A stretch of DNA of 64,000 bases. Source: Rhizobium croatiense (GTDB lineage Bacteria; Pseudomonadota; Alphaproteobacteria; Rhizobiales; Rhizobiaceae). The notes under the pieces were generated by a model, which was not told the origin of the DNA, did not search any database, and saw only the letters and a program-made list of their open reading frames with translations. A program made the position numbers and the translations under genes. The stretch lies in contig NZ_JAILYJ010000008.1 in NCBI RefSeq assembly GCF_019793465.1, forward strand, positions 62,001-126,000, given 5' to 3'. Below are positions 1 to 8,903 of the stretch, piece after piece. Numbering within the stretch: the stretch's first letter is position 1; every line of letters starts with the position of its first letter.

Positions 1-978
1 AATCTTCTTTTCGACGCAGAAGTAAAAGACGAGTCCAACAGAAACGCAGAATATCGTCGTGACCACGAGCAATGGAATTCGAAGGGCAAGCGGCGCAGTC
101 CAGCGTTCGACCCCGGCAATATAGATGGCGAGCTTTGCGACACCGATCGCAATCATATGAGTCAGGTAGAGCGAGTAGGACGAATCCCCCAATATCTTCA
201 ACCATGTCAATTTCGGAAAAAGGCTCGCACGTTCGGCGACCAGGGCACCCAGGACGATAAGGACCGACGGAACGCCCCATACGAGAACCCGAACGAAACC
301 GTGTGGCTTGTCAAGGAAGGAGGAAGCGACGATGGACACGAGTCCCAGTACCATCAATGCCACCGACAGCCTGGTCGACGCGACGTCGGCTCTCGACATA
401 ACGAATGCGATGACAACACCGGCCAGAAACTCCAGCAACAGCGGCGATGCGTAAACGATAGAATATGGGGTCACTGGCGCAAACAGGCCGATTGCCACGC
501 AAAGCACAAGAAAACCCGTTATCGCCAGAAGACGCTGCGTTCTTCCTTTCAAGAACAGGACAAGGCAAAACGCGGTGTAAAAGAACATCTCATAATTCAG
601 CGTCCAACCCGGAACGAGAACCGGCTGAACGACACCGGTGCCGTCCGCATAGGGGACAAACAGCAGTGACCGGATGATATCAGCTGCGTTAAAGGCGGCA
701 TTGTCGTAATTTTTCGGTGAGACGGTAGCTGCAATCACAAATAGCAGAGTGCAGATCCAATAGATGGGCAGAACCCGCTGAATGCGGTTTCGGATGAACT
801 GCAGCGGCGCGGTCGGTCTCGCGTCCGAAATAGTCCACATGATGAAGCCGCTAATTATGAAAAACAGGTCTACACCAGCTGCCAGCGGAATAAAATTCCA
901 ACCAAAAATGAACGCAACATGAAAGATCGTGACCGCGATCGCCGCAACAGCACGGAGGTATTGTATAGAATAAACCAT
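1..978 (-). CDS. Acyltransferase family 3 membrane protein, ExoZ-like (3' end outside window)
   Basis: Translating the minus strand from the ATG at 976-978 gives 326 residues with no stop before base 1, so the C-terminus is missing. The protein is a chain of hydrophobic helices typical of acyltransferase family 3 (PF01757). It has the early Arg9 and His20 (LRAVAAIAV, IFHVAF), an FFIISGFIM helix, and an SYSLYLTHM helix near the visible end. Family members such as ExoZ O-acetylate exopolysaccharide or other surface glycans using cytoplasmic acyl-CoA. The substrate here is inferred only from the family. It is preceded by about 245 bp with no gene, which probably holds its promoter. Confidence 0.8.
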   Translation of the reverse strand, partial: MVYSIQYLRAVAAIAVTIFHVAFIFGWNFIPLAAGVDLFFIISGFIMWTISDARPTAPLQFIRNRIQRVLPIYWICTLLFVIAATVSPKNYDNAAFNAADIIRSLLFVPYADGTGVVQPVLVPGWTLNYEMFFYTAFCLVLFLKGRTQRLLAITGFLVLCVAIGLFAPVTPYSIVYASPLLLEFLAGVVIAFVMSRADVASTRLSVALMVLGLVSIVASSFLDKPHGFVRVLVWGVPSVLIVLGALVAERASLFPKLTWLKILGDSSYSLYLTHMIAIGVAKLAIYIAGVERWTAPLALRIPLLVVTTIFCVSVGLVFYFCVEKKI

Positions 979-1223
979 GAGCTCCTCGCTTTGTGCGTCG
1001 CAACATGACACGAGAGAGTTGTAGATTCAATCAAAGTTTCGAAAACTTAAATAGCGCGCTATCAGCCAGATGCGCTTTGTCGCCCCCACGGATGGCCGTG
1101 CACGCCATCGCCGTTGCGAGAGTCCCGCGACGCCGCCGCGATGCCGAAATTTTGGCCTCGTTAATGCAAAAATGAGACAAGAACGGGCCATAGCACGACG
1201 CGGTAAGAGCGCCTGACCAGCCC
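979..1223. other. Intergenic region, promoter side of the acyltransferase gene
   Basis: No convincing gene is seen here. Both flanking genes are on the minus strand, so this stretch holds the 3' end of the VCBS-protein transcript and the promoter of the acyltransferase gene. The part next to the acyltransferase start is AT-richer than the rest. I found no clear terminator hairpin. Confidence 0.4.
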
Positions 1224-2051
1224 TCATACCAGCAGCGAAATATTGTCCATTACGACCGAATTGCCCATGAAATCGAAACGGATTTCTTCGATGTCTTCGA
1301 TATTGACCTCGAGACTGGGACCGGTGACCTCAAGCTCCTGCTGATAGACAATCTGGCCGTCGTTCAGGGCAGTGAGCGTCAGGTGAAAGGGCGATGCAGA
1401 CAGTTCGGCGATCGAGACGCTCTGAAAGGTGAACTCCCCGCCATCGACCATTTTCAGGGTTACGGGCGCAGAACCCGGGGATAGTACGGTATCGCTGAAA
1501 CCGTCCTCGGTAATGGCGTCGACACCAGGAATGGTATCATAGACGATGCCGTTCAGAAGCGTCACGTCGTGGCTGCCGTTCACGGAGAGCGCAACGCCCC
1601 GGTAATCGGGAAGAGAGAAATTATCTGCCCTCGTGAAGACGCCCATATCATCGAAATCCAGGACTTCGTGGTATTTTTCGCCTTCGTTGACGCCGTCGAT
1701 CGCAAGGGTCAGCACGCCGAGGTCCGTGCCCCCCGAGCCATCCGACATTTTGTAGCTCAGCGTTTCGATGAGCTGATCGTACTTGCCCAAATTCTTCACC
1801 ACGTCGAGCGTATGGTCCAGCTCATATGTGAAGTGGCCGTCAGGTTTCACTCCGAAGGTTCCGTACTTGCCCTCAATGATTGTTTCATGGTCAGGCCCAT
1901 GTTTGGCGTCGATGCGGATGCCATTCACGAAGCGAACATACATTTCCGCTCCTTCGGGATCGCTGGCGAGGCGCAGCAGATCGCCCCTGATCCAGTCATG
2001 CTCGAAGAATACGAGAAGGTCGTCGACAGCAGTTGGCTTTGCATTTGTCAT
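1224..2051 (-). CDS. VCBS/cadherin-like surface or secreted protein
   Basis: 275 residues from the ATG at 2049-2051. An in-frame upstream start at 2135 is possible but less natural. Residues about 60-145 resemble a VCBS repeat: a GKYGTFGVKPDGHFTYEL stretch followed by LSYKMSDGSGGTDLGVLTLAIDG, the typical end of such beta-sandwich units in alphaproteobacterial adhesins. The remaining 130 residues look like a second beta-sandwich ending in FMGNSVVMDNISLLV. There is no N-terminal signal peptide, as expected for type I secreted proteins, but I see no RTX nonapeptides. A perfect 8-bp inverted repeat (2059-2066 and 2074-2081) lies just upstream of the start. The exact role is unknown. Confidence 0.6.
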   Translation of the reverse strand: MTNAKPTAVDDLLVFFEHDWIRGDLLRLASDPEGAEMYVRFVNGIRIDAKHGPDHETIIEGKYGTFGVKPDGHFTYELDHTLDVVKNLGKYDQLIETLSYKMSDGSGGTDLGVLTLAIDGVNEGEKYHEVLDFDDMGVFTRADNFSLPDYRGVALSVNGSHDVTLLNGIVYDTIPGVDAITEDGFSDTVLSPGSAPVTLKMVDGGEFTFQSVSIAELSASPFHLTLTALNDGQIVYQQELEVTGPSLEVNIEDIEEIRFDFMGNSVVMDNISLLV

Positions 2052-2058
2052 TGGAAGC

Positions 2059-2081
2059 CCCGGCAGGTTAACGCTGCCGGG
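2059..2081. promoter_or_regulatory. Hairpin just upstream of the VCBS-protein start codon
   Basis: CCCGGCAG (2059-2066) and CTGCCGGG (2074-2081) form a perfect 8-bp inverted repeat with a 7-nt loop. It lies 8 bases upstream of the ATG at 2051 on the minus strand, where it could occlude the ribosome binding site or act as an operator. The function is inferred. Confidence 0.35.
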
Positions 2082-2303
2082 AATATGAACCGGGCTTGAC
2101 CTGAAGGCAACCTGAGGTCGGTCGTTTCGCGACAAATGTCGATATCCCTTTCTTTCACTCGCTTATCGCGTGTGACATGCCGACTGCAAAATGCGGCACG
2201 ACATAGCCCACCTCCAAACTCGTCGCATGCAGATTGCTTTTGCCCGACAGGAGATTTAGACCGGTTCCAATTTCGCGACGCGCCCACCAGAAAGGTCACT
2301 TCG

Positions 2304-3911
2304 ATGGCTGACGATCTCTTTCCGCTCGGCAAGGATGCCACCCCCTATCGCAAGATCAGCAGCGATTACATCTCGGTCGATAGCTTCAAGGGTCAGGAAA
2401 TCCTGACCGTCGAGCCGGAAGGCATCCGCCTGCTTGCCGAAACCGCCTTTGCCGATATCAACCATCTGCTCCGGCCCGGCCATCTGAAGCAGCTCGCCTC
2501 GATCCTCGATGATCCAGAGTCGACCGATAACGACCGCTTCGTCGCCTACGACCTGTTGAAGAATGCCAATATCGCCGCCGGCGGCGTGTTGCCGATGTGC
2601 CAGGATACCGGCACGGCGATCATCATGGGCAAGAAGGGCCGCAGGGTCTGGACTGAGGGCGGCGATACGGCGGCACTCGCCCGCGGCGTCATGGATGCCT
2701 ATGAGAAGAAGAACCTGCGTTATTCGCAGCTCGCGCCGGTGAAGATGTTCGAGGAGAAGAACACCAGGAACAACCTGCCGGCGCAGATCGACATCTATGA
2801 GGAAGGCACCGACGCCTACGAATTCCTCTTTGTCGCCAAGGGCGGCGGCTCGGCCAACAAGACCTTCCTCTATCAGGGCACGCCCTCGCTCCTGACGCAT
2901 GACAGGATGATCGACTTCCTCAAGGAGAAGATCCTGACGTTAGGGACGGCGGCCTGTCCGCCCTATCATCTGGCGATCGTCATCGGCGGCACCTCGGCCG
3001 AGATGAACCTGAAAACGGTCAAACTCGCCTCGACCCGCTATCTCGACGAGCTGCCGACTGAAGGGTCGGAAAGCGGCCACGCCTTCCGCGACCTCGAGAT
3101 GGAAAAGGAAATCCACAAGCTGACACAGCAGATGGGCGTCGGCGCCCAGTTCGGCGGCAAGTATTTCTGTCATGACGTGCGTGTCATCCGCCTGCCTCGC
3201 CACGGCGCCTCGCTGCCGATCGGCCTCGGCGTCTCCTGTTCCGCCGACCGCCAGGCCAAGGGCAAGATCACCCGCGACGGCATCTTCATCGAACAGCTGG
3301 AAACCGATCCGTCGAAATACATGCCCGAGATCGACGAGGCGAAACTGTCGGAATCGACCGTCCGTGTCGACCTCAACCGGCCGATGGCCGAGGTGCTTGC
3401 CGAACTGTCGCGGCATCCGGTCAAGACGCGCCTGTCCTTGACCGGGACGATCATCGTCGCCCGCGACCTCGCCCACGCCAAAATCCGCGAACGGCTGGAA
3501 AAGGGCGAAGGCATGCCCGATTACCTGAAAAACCACCCGGTCTACTACGCCGGCCCCGCCAAGACGCCGGCCGGCTACGCCTCCGGCTCCTTCGGCCCGA
3601 CCACGGCCGGCCGTATGGACAGTTACGTCGACCAGTTCCAGTCCTTCGGCGGCTCGATGGTGATGCTCGCCAAGGGCAACCGCTCGCGCGCCGTGCGCGA
3701 GGCCTGCAAAAAACATGGCGGTTTCTACCTCGGCTCGATCGGTGGCCCCGCCGCCCGCCTCGCACAGGACTGCATCCGCAAGGTCGAAGTCTTCGAGTAT
3801 CCCGAACTCGGCATGGAAGCGGTCTGGAAGATCGAGGTCGAAGACTTCCCCGCCTTCATCGTCATCGACGACAAGGGCAATGATTTTTTCCAGGAATTGA
3901 ACCTGGGGTGA
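2304..3911 (+). CDS. fumA: Class I (iron-sulfur) fumarate hydratase
   Basis: 535 residues. The start at 2304 is preceded by AAAGG; the reading frame stays open further upstream, but that part does not resemble fumarase. It is a single-chain class I fumarase, with an N-terminal alpha domain and a C-terminal beta domain, that interconverts fumarate and malate in the citric acid cycle through a labile [4Fe-4S] cluster. Cys99 (PMCQDTGTA), Cys218 (GTAACPPYH) and Cys312 (GVSCSADRQ) sit six positions before the E. coli FumA cluster ligands Cys105, Cys224 and Cys318. It appears monocistronic, divergent from the VCBS gene. Assignment is firm; fumA versus fumB naming is arbitrary here. Confidence 0.95.
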   Translation: MADDLFPLGKDATPYRKISSDYISVDSFKGQEILTVEPEGIRLLAETAFADINHLLRPGHLKQLASILDDPESTDNDRFVAYDLLKNANIAAGGVLPMCQDTGTAIIMGKKGRRVWTEGGDTAALARGVMDAYEKKNLRYSQLAPVKMFEEKNTRNNLPAQIDIYEEGTDAYEFLFVAKGGGSANKTFLYQGTPSLLTHDRMIDFLKEKILTLGTAACPPYHLAIVIGGTSAEMNLKTVKLASTRYLDELPTEGSESGHAFRDLEMEKEIHKLTQQMGVGAQFGGKYFCHDVRVIRLPRHGASLPIGLGVSCSADRQAKGKITRDGIFIEQLETDPSKYMPEIDEAKLSESTVRVDLNRPMAEVLAELSRHPVKTRLSLTGTIIVARDLAHAKIRERLEKGEGMPDYLKNHPVYYAGPAKTPAGYASGSFGPTTAGRMDSYVDQFQSFGGSMVMLAKGNRSRAVREACKKHGGFYLGSIGGPAARLAQDCIRKVEVFEYPELGMEAVWKIEVEDFPAFIVIDDKGNDFFQELNLG

Positions 3912-3942
3912 TTGCGGCAGGCTCGATGGCCGTAGGCGACTT

Positions 3943-4122
3943 CTACCGCATTCTTCCGCCAGCAATATCCGCTGCATTCACCACATCGCCGTCATCCACT
4001 CTTGCCAGGATTTCCGTGCGGAAAGCTCCGGCAAGGAAGCCGGTATGCTCCAGCAGCAAGGCGCCGGCGGCGATGGCGGCGACGGTCATGATGGCGAAGG
4101 AAGTGTGACGAGACCTTCCCAT
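3943..4122 (-). CDS. Small single-pass membrane protein (59 aa), hypothetical
   Basis: A 59-codon minus-strand frame runs from ATG 4120-4122 to TAG 3943-3945. It encodes a basic start (MGRSRHTSF), one hydrophobic segment at about residues 9-31 (IMTVAAIAAGALLLEHTGFLA) and an acidic tail (RVDDGDVVNAADIAGG). Codon choice is GC3-rich, unlike random intergenic sequence. The ribosome binding site is weak (AGGC about 10 bases upstream). It is convergent with the fumarase gene. No function can be assigned. Confidence 0.5.
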   Translation of the reverse strand: MGRSRHTSFAIMTVAAIAAGALLLEHTGFLAGAFRTEILARVDDGDVVNAADIAGGRMR

Positions 4123-4471
4123 AATCTTACGCCTGAATTTGCAGACTGCGACCGGGTCGGCCGTCAGGAAGTATCATTACAAAATACTCGTTCTGAAATA
4201 GCCGGCGCCCAAAACCAACTGTCGACAAGATGAATACGATCCCTGACACAAGAAGAACTGTAAGTTTTTCAGACACCATTCCCGCACAGCGAGTATGCAT
4301 TGTCTCGCTAAAAATAGCTTTTTTGATGAAAAATCATAGGCCTGCCGGAAGTATTGCCCCACCGGGAACTTGTCATATGTAATCTTTGGTATATGTCGCT
4401 TTAATCTTTTCCCAAGAAATTTAAGCTAACAACTAAAATATTGCCTTTGAATATATGAGGAGTATCGCCGG
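4123..4471. other. AT-rich promoter region of the GGDEF gene
   Basis: About 350 bp markedly richer in A and T than its surroundings, with no coding frame I can support. It separates the divergent small membrane protein gene and the GGDEF gene and presumably carries promoters for both. The GGDEF ribosome binding site (GAGGAG, about 4458-4463) is at its right end. Confidence 0.5.
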
Positions 4472-5539
4472 ATGAATACGGCTGTCGCGCCCAAGGTGCA
4501 GGTTCCCGATGTCGCGGGTCAGATCACCTATGCCATGCGCTCGATGGGCGTTGCCCCGATACCCCGCAACTACGAACTCTTCTACGAGGCCTATATCGGC
4601 TCCAATCCTGCCCTTACCCGAGAACTTGCCGCCCTCGGCGCCCATGCGACACAGGCCGAACTCGACGCGCTCGGCGCGCAATATTTCAACAGTAGCCCCG
4701 CCCGGGTCTTCGACGACGCCCATACCCGCATATCGGGCGAACTCGACGGCTTGCTGCGAATCCTGAGGCAGGAGCAGAGCTCGCTCGAAAGCTATACCAG
4801 ACTGCTCGGCGAGACCCACAAGCGCATCACCTCCAAGAGCAATGCCAGCGTCGAACTGATCGAAAACGCAATTGAACTTTTAAGCCAGGCGACTGGCGAT
4901 ACCATGGCGCATGGCGAACGCACCGTCGAGGACGTCGTCCAGCGCTCTCAGGAGATGGATCAAGTTCGCAAGGAACTCGACGAATATAAGCGCATCGCCA
5001 ACACCGACTCGCTGACGCGCCTTTCCAACCGCCGCGCCTTCGACGACCGCCTTGCTGCCGTTTTCAACAATCCAGGCATGCGGCCGGTGACGGCCCTGCT
5101 GCTCGCCGACATCGACAATTTCAAGAAAATCAACGACACCTACGGCCATCCCGTCGGCGACAAGATCCTCGCCACCGTCGCCTCCGTGATCCGCAGCAAC
5201 GTCCGGCGCGACGTCTTCGTCGCCCGTGCCGGCGGTGAGGAATTCGCGCTGATCATCGAGGGCAACACAGTCGAGGAAGTGACGGCGATCGCCGAACGCA
5301 TCCGCCGCACGCTGGAAACCACCCCTTTCAAAAACTCCCGCACCCGGGTGAACTACGGCCCGATTACCGCCTCGATCGGCATCTGCATGGCCTCGAATGC
5401 CGAGGATGCCGGCGAGCTTTACAGCAAGACCGACATCGCCCTTTACGGCGCCAAGAATGCCGGGCGCAACTGCATCGTCCTCTATCAGGACGGGATGCAG
5501 AAGGACTTCAGCAAGAGCTGGCTGATCTACAAAGCCTGA
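4472..5539 (+). CDS. GGDEF-domain diguanylate cyclase
   Basis: 355 residues. A cytoplasmic N-terminal helical region (1-180, no membrane segment) precedes a GGDEF domain (about 185-345). The active-site signature is intact as GGEEF at residues 254-258, and FKKINDTYGHPVGD, the metal and substrate-binding segment, is conserved. Such enzymes make cyclic di-GMP from two GTP. The position of the allosteric I-site reads RRDV rather than RxxD, so c-di-GMP product inhibition may be missing. The N-terminal region resembles that of other rhizobial soluble GGDEF proteins and probably senses or dimerises. Monocistronic. Confidence 0.88.
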   Translation: MNTAVAPKVQVPDVAGQITYAMRSMGVAPIPRNYELFYEAYIGSNPALTRELAALGAHATQAELDALGAQYFNSSPARVFDDAHTRISGELDGLLRILRQEQSSLESYTRLLGETHKRITSKSNASVELIENAIELLSQATGDTMAHGERTVEDVVQRSQEMDQVRKELDEYKRIANTDSLTRLSNRRAFDDRLAAVFNNPGMRPVTALLLADIDNFKKINDTYGHPVGDKILATVASVIRSNVRRDVFVARAGGEEFALIIEGNTVEEVTAIAERIRRTLETTPFKNSRTRVNYGPITASIGICMASNAEDAGELYSKTDIALYGAKNAGRNCIVLYQDGMQKDFSKSWLIYKA

Positions 5540-5545
5540 CGGCCT

Positions 5546-6157
5546 TCACCACATCGTCTTCGCCGCGCGACCGGGCCATTCCCGGTCGTAGGTTTCCTGG
5601 TCGAAATCGCCGACGGCCGCCTTCAGCATCTGTCCCGGCGTCGGCAGGCCGGCGGGATCGGTGAACTGTTCGACGTTCCACAGTTCGGCCCGCATCACGG
5701 CGCGCGCGCACTGGAAATAGACCTCGTCGATCGAGATGACGACGACCGTGCGCGGATGTTTGCCGTCCATCTCAAAGCCCCGTAGCAACGTCTCGTCGTT
5801 GGAGACGACGCCGCGACCATTGATTCGCATCGTTGTGTTCGAGCCGGGGATCAGGAACATCAGCGCAAGCCTGGGATCACGCACGATGTTGGAAAGCGAA
5901 TCGACGCGGTTGTTGCCGCGCCAGTCCGGCAGATGCAGCGTCTCGTCGTCGACGACACGCACCACGCCGCCGAGATCGCCGCGCGGCGAACAGTCAAGCC
6001 CCTCCGGCCCGACGGTCGCAAGCGCGGCAAAAGGCGAGATCTCGATCATCTGACGGTAAAGCGGCGTCAGTCGCTTCGTCACCTTGTCGACCGAGGCCTG
6101 CGATAGGTCTGCGCCATAGATCGTATTGAGCTCTTCGATGCTGCTGATGATTTTCAT
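5546..6157 (-). CDS. Pyridoxamine 5'-phosphate oxidase-like FMN-binding protein
   Basis: 203 residues with the split-barrel fold expected for the PNPOx-like family of the MSMEG_1061 type. The ISPFAALATVGPEGLDCSPRG segment and the LHLPDWRGNNRVDSLSNIV flavin-binding segment are typical. Members bind FMN or F420 and carry out uncharacterised redox reactions; true pyridoxamine phosphate oxidase is not implied. It is convergent with the GGDEF gene (6-bp gap) and lies downstream of the alpha/beta hydrolase on the same strand, so the two may be co-transcribed. Confidence 0.75.
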   Translation of the reverse strand: MKIISSIEELNTIYGADLSQASVDKVTKRLTPLYRQMIEISPFAALATVGPEGLDCSPRGDLGGVVRVVDDETLHLPDWRGNNRVDSLSNIVRDPRLALMFLIPGSNTTMRINGRGVVSNDETLLRGFEMDGKHPRTVVVISIDEVYFQCARAVMRAELWNVEQFTDPAGLPTPGQMLKAAVGDFDQETYDREWPGRAAKTMW

Positions 6158-6193
6158 GGGGCGTCCGCCGCGGCTTGATCTTCGCGCCGGACG

Positions 6194-7165
6194 CTACAAT
6201 GCCGCGCGCCGCGCCGGAAGCTCAAAAATCGGAATGATCTCCGCATCTTTTTTGATGCATTCGAGCACCTCATGCGCCTCCTCTTCGAGGAAAGCGGCGA
6301 CTGCTCCAAGGACTGGAGCCGCGCCGACGATGCGCCGATGCCCGAAGCCGTTCGCCCAGAACAGCCGTACACGCTTGCCTGCCGCACCATAACGCCTGGC
6401 ATGCGCCGACGACACTTCCTTGTCGTCCTCCGCATGAACCACGAGCACCGAACTCGAGATCGTACCTGCCGTATTGCCGGCGTCGAAATCCTCGAGTCGC
6501 CGCCCGGTGACACGATGAACCTCATTCTCCAGCGCCGCCTGCGCAGCAGCGCCCAGGCCGATCAGCCTGCCGAAATCGGTGAAGAGCCAGGCCATCTCGC
6601 TGGGCGCGCCGATCAGCACCAGTCGCTCGCCAGTGACGGATGCCGCCTCTGGCAGGAGGGCGGCGGCCGAGACCATCAGCGCTGCACCGCCGAAGGAATG
6701 GCCGATCGCCGCATCGAATGCGCCGAACCGCTCCCCTGCCACCGCGATCGCCTCGACAGCAAGCCCCATATGCAGGAAGCGTCCGTGCGCACGACCGTGA
6801 CCGGGAAAGTCGAGCGCCACAACCTCGGCACCCGTTGCCGCCAACATCGAAACGAGATCGGCCATATAGACCGCACTGGAACCCCAGCCATGCGTGACGA
6901 GATAGCGCTTGCGCTTTCCCAGCGCCCCGCCGTTCAGCCGGTAGGCATGGGCTTTGGCGCCGCTGGAAAGCTTGAGGACGAAACGCTCGGCGCCTGCAAG
7001 CCGTGCCGCACCAGCCGCATGCGCCGTCTTCGCCTTGCCGCCCTTCGGACGCTGTGATGGCGTGCGGCAGAACAGCAGAAACGCCGCCCTGCCCGCCAGC
7101 TGGGGAGAAACCGCTTGCAGAACCGAAAATCCCAGGCGGATGACCTTGAGCGCGAAATTTGCCAT
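6194..7165 (-). CDS. Alpha/beta hydrolase
   Basis: 323 residues starting at ATG 7163-7165. The frame stays open upstream, but those residues run antisense into the marR gene. Catalytic triad candidates are Ser157 in GHSFGG, Asp247 or Asp248 in HAEDD, and His276 in GFGHRR; the oxyanion segment is THGWGSS (91-97). The substrate is unknown. It is divergent from the MarR gene, and the 45-bp intergenic region carries two palindromic sites, so it is probably repressed by that MarR protein. Detoxification of an ester or lipid-like compound is a reasonable guess only. Confidence 0.75.
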   Translation of the reverse strand: MANFALKVIRLGFSVLQAVSPQLAGRAAFLLFCRTPSQRPKGGKAKTAHAAGAARLAGAERFVLKLSSGAKAHAYRLNGGALGKRKRYLVTHGWGSSAVYMADLVSMLAATGAEVVALDFPGHGRAHGRFLHMGLAVEAIAVAGERFGAFDAAIGHSFGGAALMVSAAALLPEAASVTGERLVLIGAPSEMAWLFTDFGRLIGLGAAAQAALENEVHRVTGRRLEDFDAGNTAGTISSSVLVVHAEDDKEVSSAHARRYGAAGKRVRLFWANGFGHRRIVGAAPVLGAVAAFLEEEAHEVLECIKKDAEIIPIFELPARRAAL

Positions 7166-7182
7166 AGTGGGAATCCAAATAC

Positions 7183-7216
7183 GTTCAACACTGAACAATA
7201 AAGTACAACGATGAAC
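7183..7216. promoter_or_regulatory. Paired palindromic sites, probable MarR operators
   Basis: GTTCAACACTGAAC (7183-7196) is a 5+5 inverted repeat. GTACAACGATGAAC (7203-7216) is a near copy starting exactly 20 bp later, so both lie on the same DNA face. The second overlaps the marR start codon (7211). Position and symmetry suggest autoregulation plus repression of the divergent hydrolase gene. Confidence 0.5.
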
Positions 7217-7681
7217 AAAAATCAATCCCTTCCCTGGGATCATCCGCGTTTTCGCAGCTGGATCGCGGTGGCGCGCGCCTGCCAGCTGATGCAGCAGTCG
7301 CTGACCCGCTCGCTGGCCGATCTCGACATCAAGCCGCCGCACCTCGACATTCTGGTCAATCTCTACCGTTTCGAAGGCATCTCGCAGCAGCAGCTGGCGC
7401 GCAAGCTCTTGGTTGGCCGCTCCAATATGAGCATGCTGCTGCCGCAGATGGAAAAGCGTGGGCTGATCGAGCGGCGCGGCGATACGCGCGACAAGCGCGT
7501 GCTGCGCCTTTATCTCACTGGGGAAGGCCGCCGGTTGACCGAGGCGGCGATGGCGATTCAGACCGATCTCATCGAACGCACGCTCTCCGACGAGCCGATC
7601 GAGCAATGCATGGCGACCGCCGATTCAATGGAGCGCATCATCGCCAGGCTGCTCAAGGATCTACGTGACGACGACGATTGA
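7211..7681 (+). CDS. MarR-family transcriptional regulator
   Basis: 156 residues with a winged helix-turn-helix: ISQQQLARKLLVGRSNMSMLLPQMEKRGLI is the recognition region and RRGDTRDKRVLRLYLTGEG is the wing. MarR proteins are dimeric repressors released by small phenolic or oxidising ligands. Two palindromes in the upstream intergenic region overlap its own start. It likely controls itself and the divergent alpha/beta hydrolase gene. It is convergent with ltrA, with only 2 bp between the stop codons. Confidence 0.88.
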   Translation: MNKNQSLPWDHPRFRSWIAVARACQLMQQSLTRSLADLDIKPPHLDILVNLYRFEGISQQQLARKLLVGRSNMSMLLPQMEKRGLIERRGDTRDKRVLRLYLTGEGRRLTEAAMAIQTDLIERTLSDEPIEQCMATADSMERIIARLLKDLRDDDD

Positions 7682-7683
7682 TC

Positions 7684-8874
7684 TCAATGCAGCGTCGGCG
7701 CCGCCGATGTGCCGGTCAGCGAGCGGTATTCCCAGGCCGCGACGATGATCAGCACCAGCGTCGCCAGGATGCCCAGAAGATAGATCTCGAGGAAGGGTGC
7801 TGCGAAGGTAAGCAGGATCAGGAAGACGAGGCCGGCGAGATGCGACAGCGGCAGCTGCCTGCTGGTCGCGCCCTTGAACCATAGATTGCCGATCAGGAAC
7901 AGGCCGGAGCCGCCAAGCACCGCCGCGGCGATGCCAAGATCGCCCGTCTCATGCGGATGCGAGAACATGAACTCGACGGCCACCGCATGCACGATGATGC
8001 CGGCAAGGATCGGTATGTGCCCATAGGTGAAGGCCAGCCGCGCCAAAGCTCCCGGCGTCTCTTCATGTTCGATGCGATGGGCGGCACGGCCGTGGCCGAA
8101 GCGGAAATAAAGCCACCACATGGCAACCGTGCCGACGAAGCCGGTGACGAACACAATGCCGGTCAGCCCCGAAACCGGCAGCTCCGAAAAAGTGCGGCCG
8201 GACACGAGGATCGCCTCGCCGAGGCAGATGATGACGAAGAGCGCGCAGCGCTCGGCCATATGGGCGCCAGACACGTCCCAGTCGCTAGGCCTCGAGCGGC
8301 CGAGCCCGGGCACGGCAAAACCCGCAGCCGGACCGATATATTCGATCGCAAGCGCGATCACCCAGGCGATCAGCCGGGCTTCATGCTCGAGCAGCCCGCC
8401 GGCGATCCAGAAGACGCCGGCCACCGCGAGCCAGGTGGTGATGCGGATGAAATTCAGCGTGTTGGCGCGGTCGACGCGCGTCATCGCATAGGTCGTAAAT
8501 AGCGAGCGGCCGACCTGCATCGCGACATAGGCGCCGCCAAAAAGCAGCCCCTTGTCGCCGAAAGCCTCGGGAATGGAGGCTGACAGCATCAGCCCGAGCA
8601 TCATCAGCGTCACCAGCATGCCGCGCACCGGCATCTTGTCGGGATCGAGCCAGTTCGTCACCCAGGCGGTGAAGATCCACACCCACCAGACGGCAAAGGT
8701 CATCAGCGCCGCTTCGGCCGCACCGAGCGGCGTGTAATGGGCGGCAAGCGCATGCGAAAGCTGCGAGATCGAAAAGACGAAGACCAGGTCGAAGAAGAGC
8801 TCGAGGAAGGTCACCTTGCTGCCGGCGGCGCTGCCTTTGGCGCGCAGCCAGTTCTTGCTATTCGCTTTCGCCAT
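7684..8874 (-). CDS. ltrA: Low temperature requirement protein A (LtrA) family membrane protein
   Basis: 396 residues with about ten or more predicted transmembrane helices. It carries the LtrA (PF06772) hallmarks: FLELFFDLVFVFSISQLSHAL near the N-terminus, WVTNWLDPDKMPVRGML, and the AERCALFVIICLGEAIL segment in the middle. The family was named from a Listeria cold-growth mutant; its biochemical activity is unknown. It lies 29 bp from the DUF971 gene on the same strand and may be its downstream partner. Confidence 0.85.
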   Translation of the reverse strand: MAKANSKNWLRAKGSAAGSKVTFLELFFDLVFVFSISQLSHALAAHYTPLGAAEAALMTFAVWWVWIFTAWVTNWLDPDKMPVRGMLVTLMMLGLMLSASIPEAFGDKGLLFGGAYVAMQVGRSLFTTYAMTRVDRANTLNFIRITTWLAVAGVFWIAGGLLEHEARLIAWVIALAIEYIGPAAGFAVPGLGRSRPSDWDVSGAHMAERCALFVIICLGEAILVSGRTFSELPVSGLTGIVFVTGFVGTVAMWWLYFRFGHGRAAHRIEHEETPGALARLAFTYGHIPILAGIIVHAVAVEFMFSHPHETGDLGIAAAVLGGSGLFLIGNLWFKGATSRQLPLSHLAGLVFLILLTFAAPFLEIYLLGILATLVLIIVAAWEYRSLTGTSAAPTLH

Positions 8875-8903
8875 AAGTCCCCCGACGGCTGGTTATTTTC
8901 AGT

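Noticed and set aside
2136..2303. N-terminal extension of the fumarase
   Set aside because: The extra 56 residues do not resemble fumarases and a good start with AAAGG lies at 2304.
2940..3977. 345-codon minus-strand frame opposite fumarase
   Set aside because: Antisense shadow caused by strong GC3 bias of the real gene.
6922..7178. Other-frame minus-strand ORFs (for example 6522-7178) as additional genes
   Set aside because: They are shadows of the alpha/beta hydrolase gene, which has a clear catalytic triad in its own frame.
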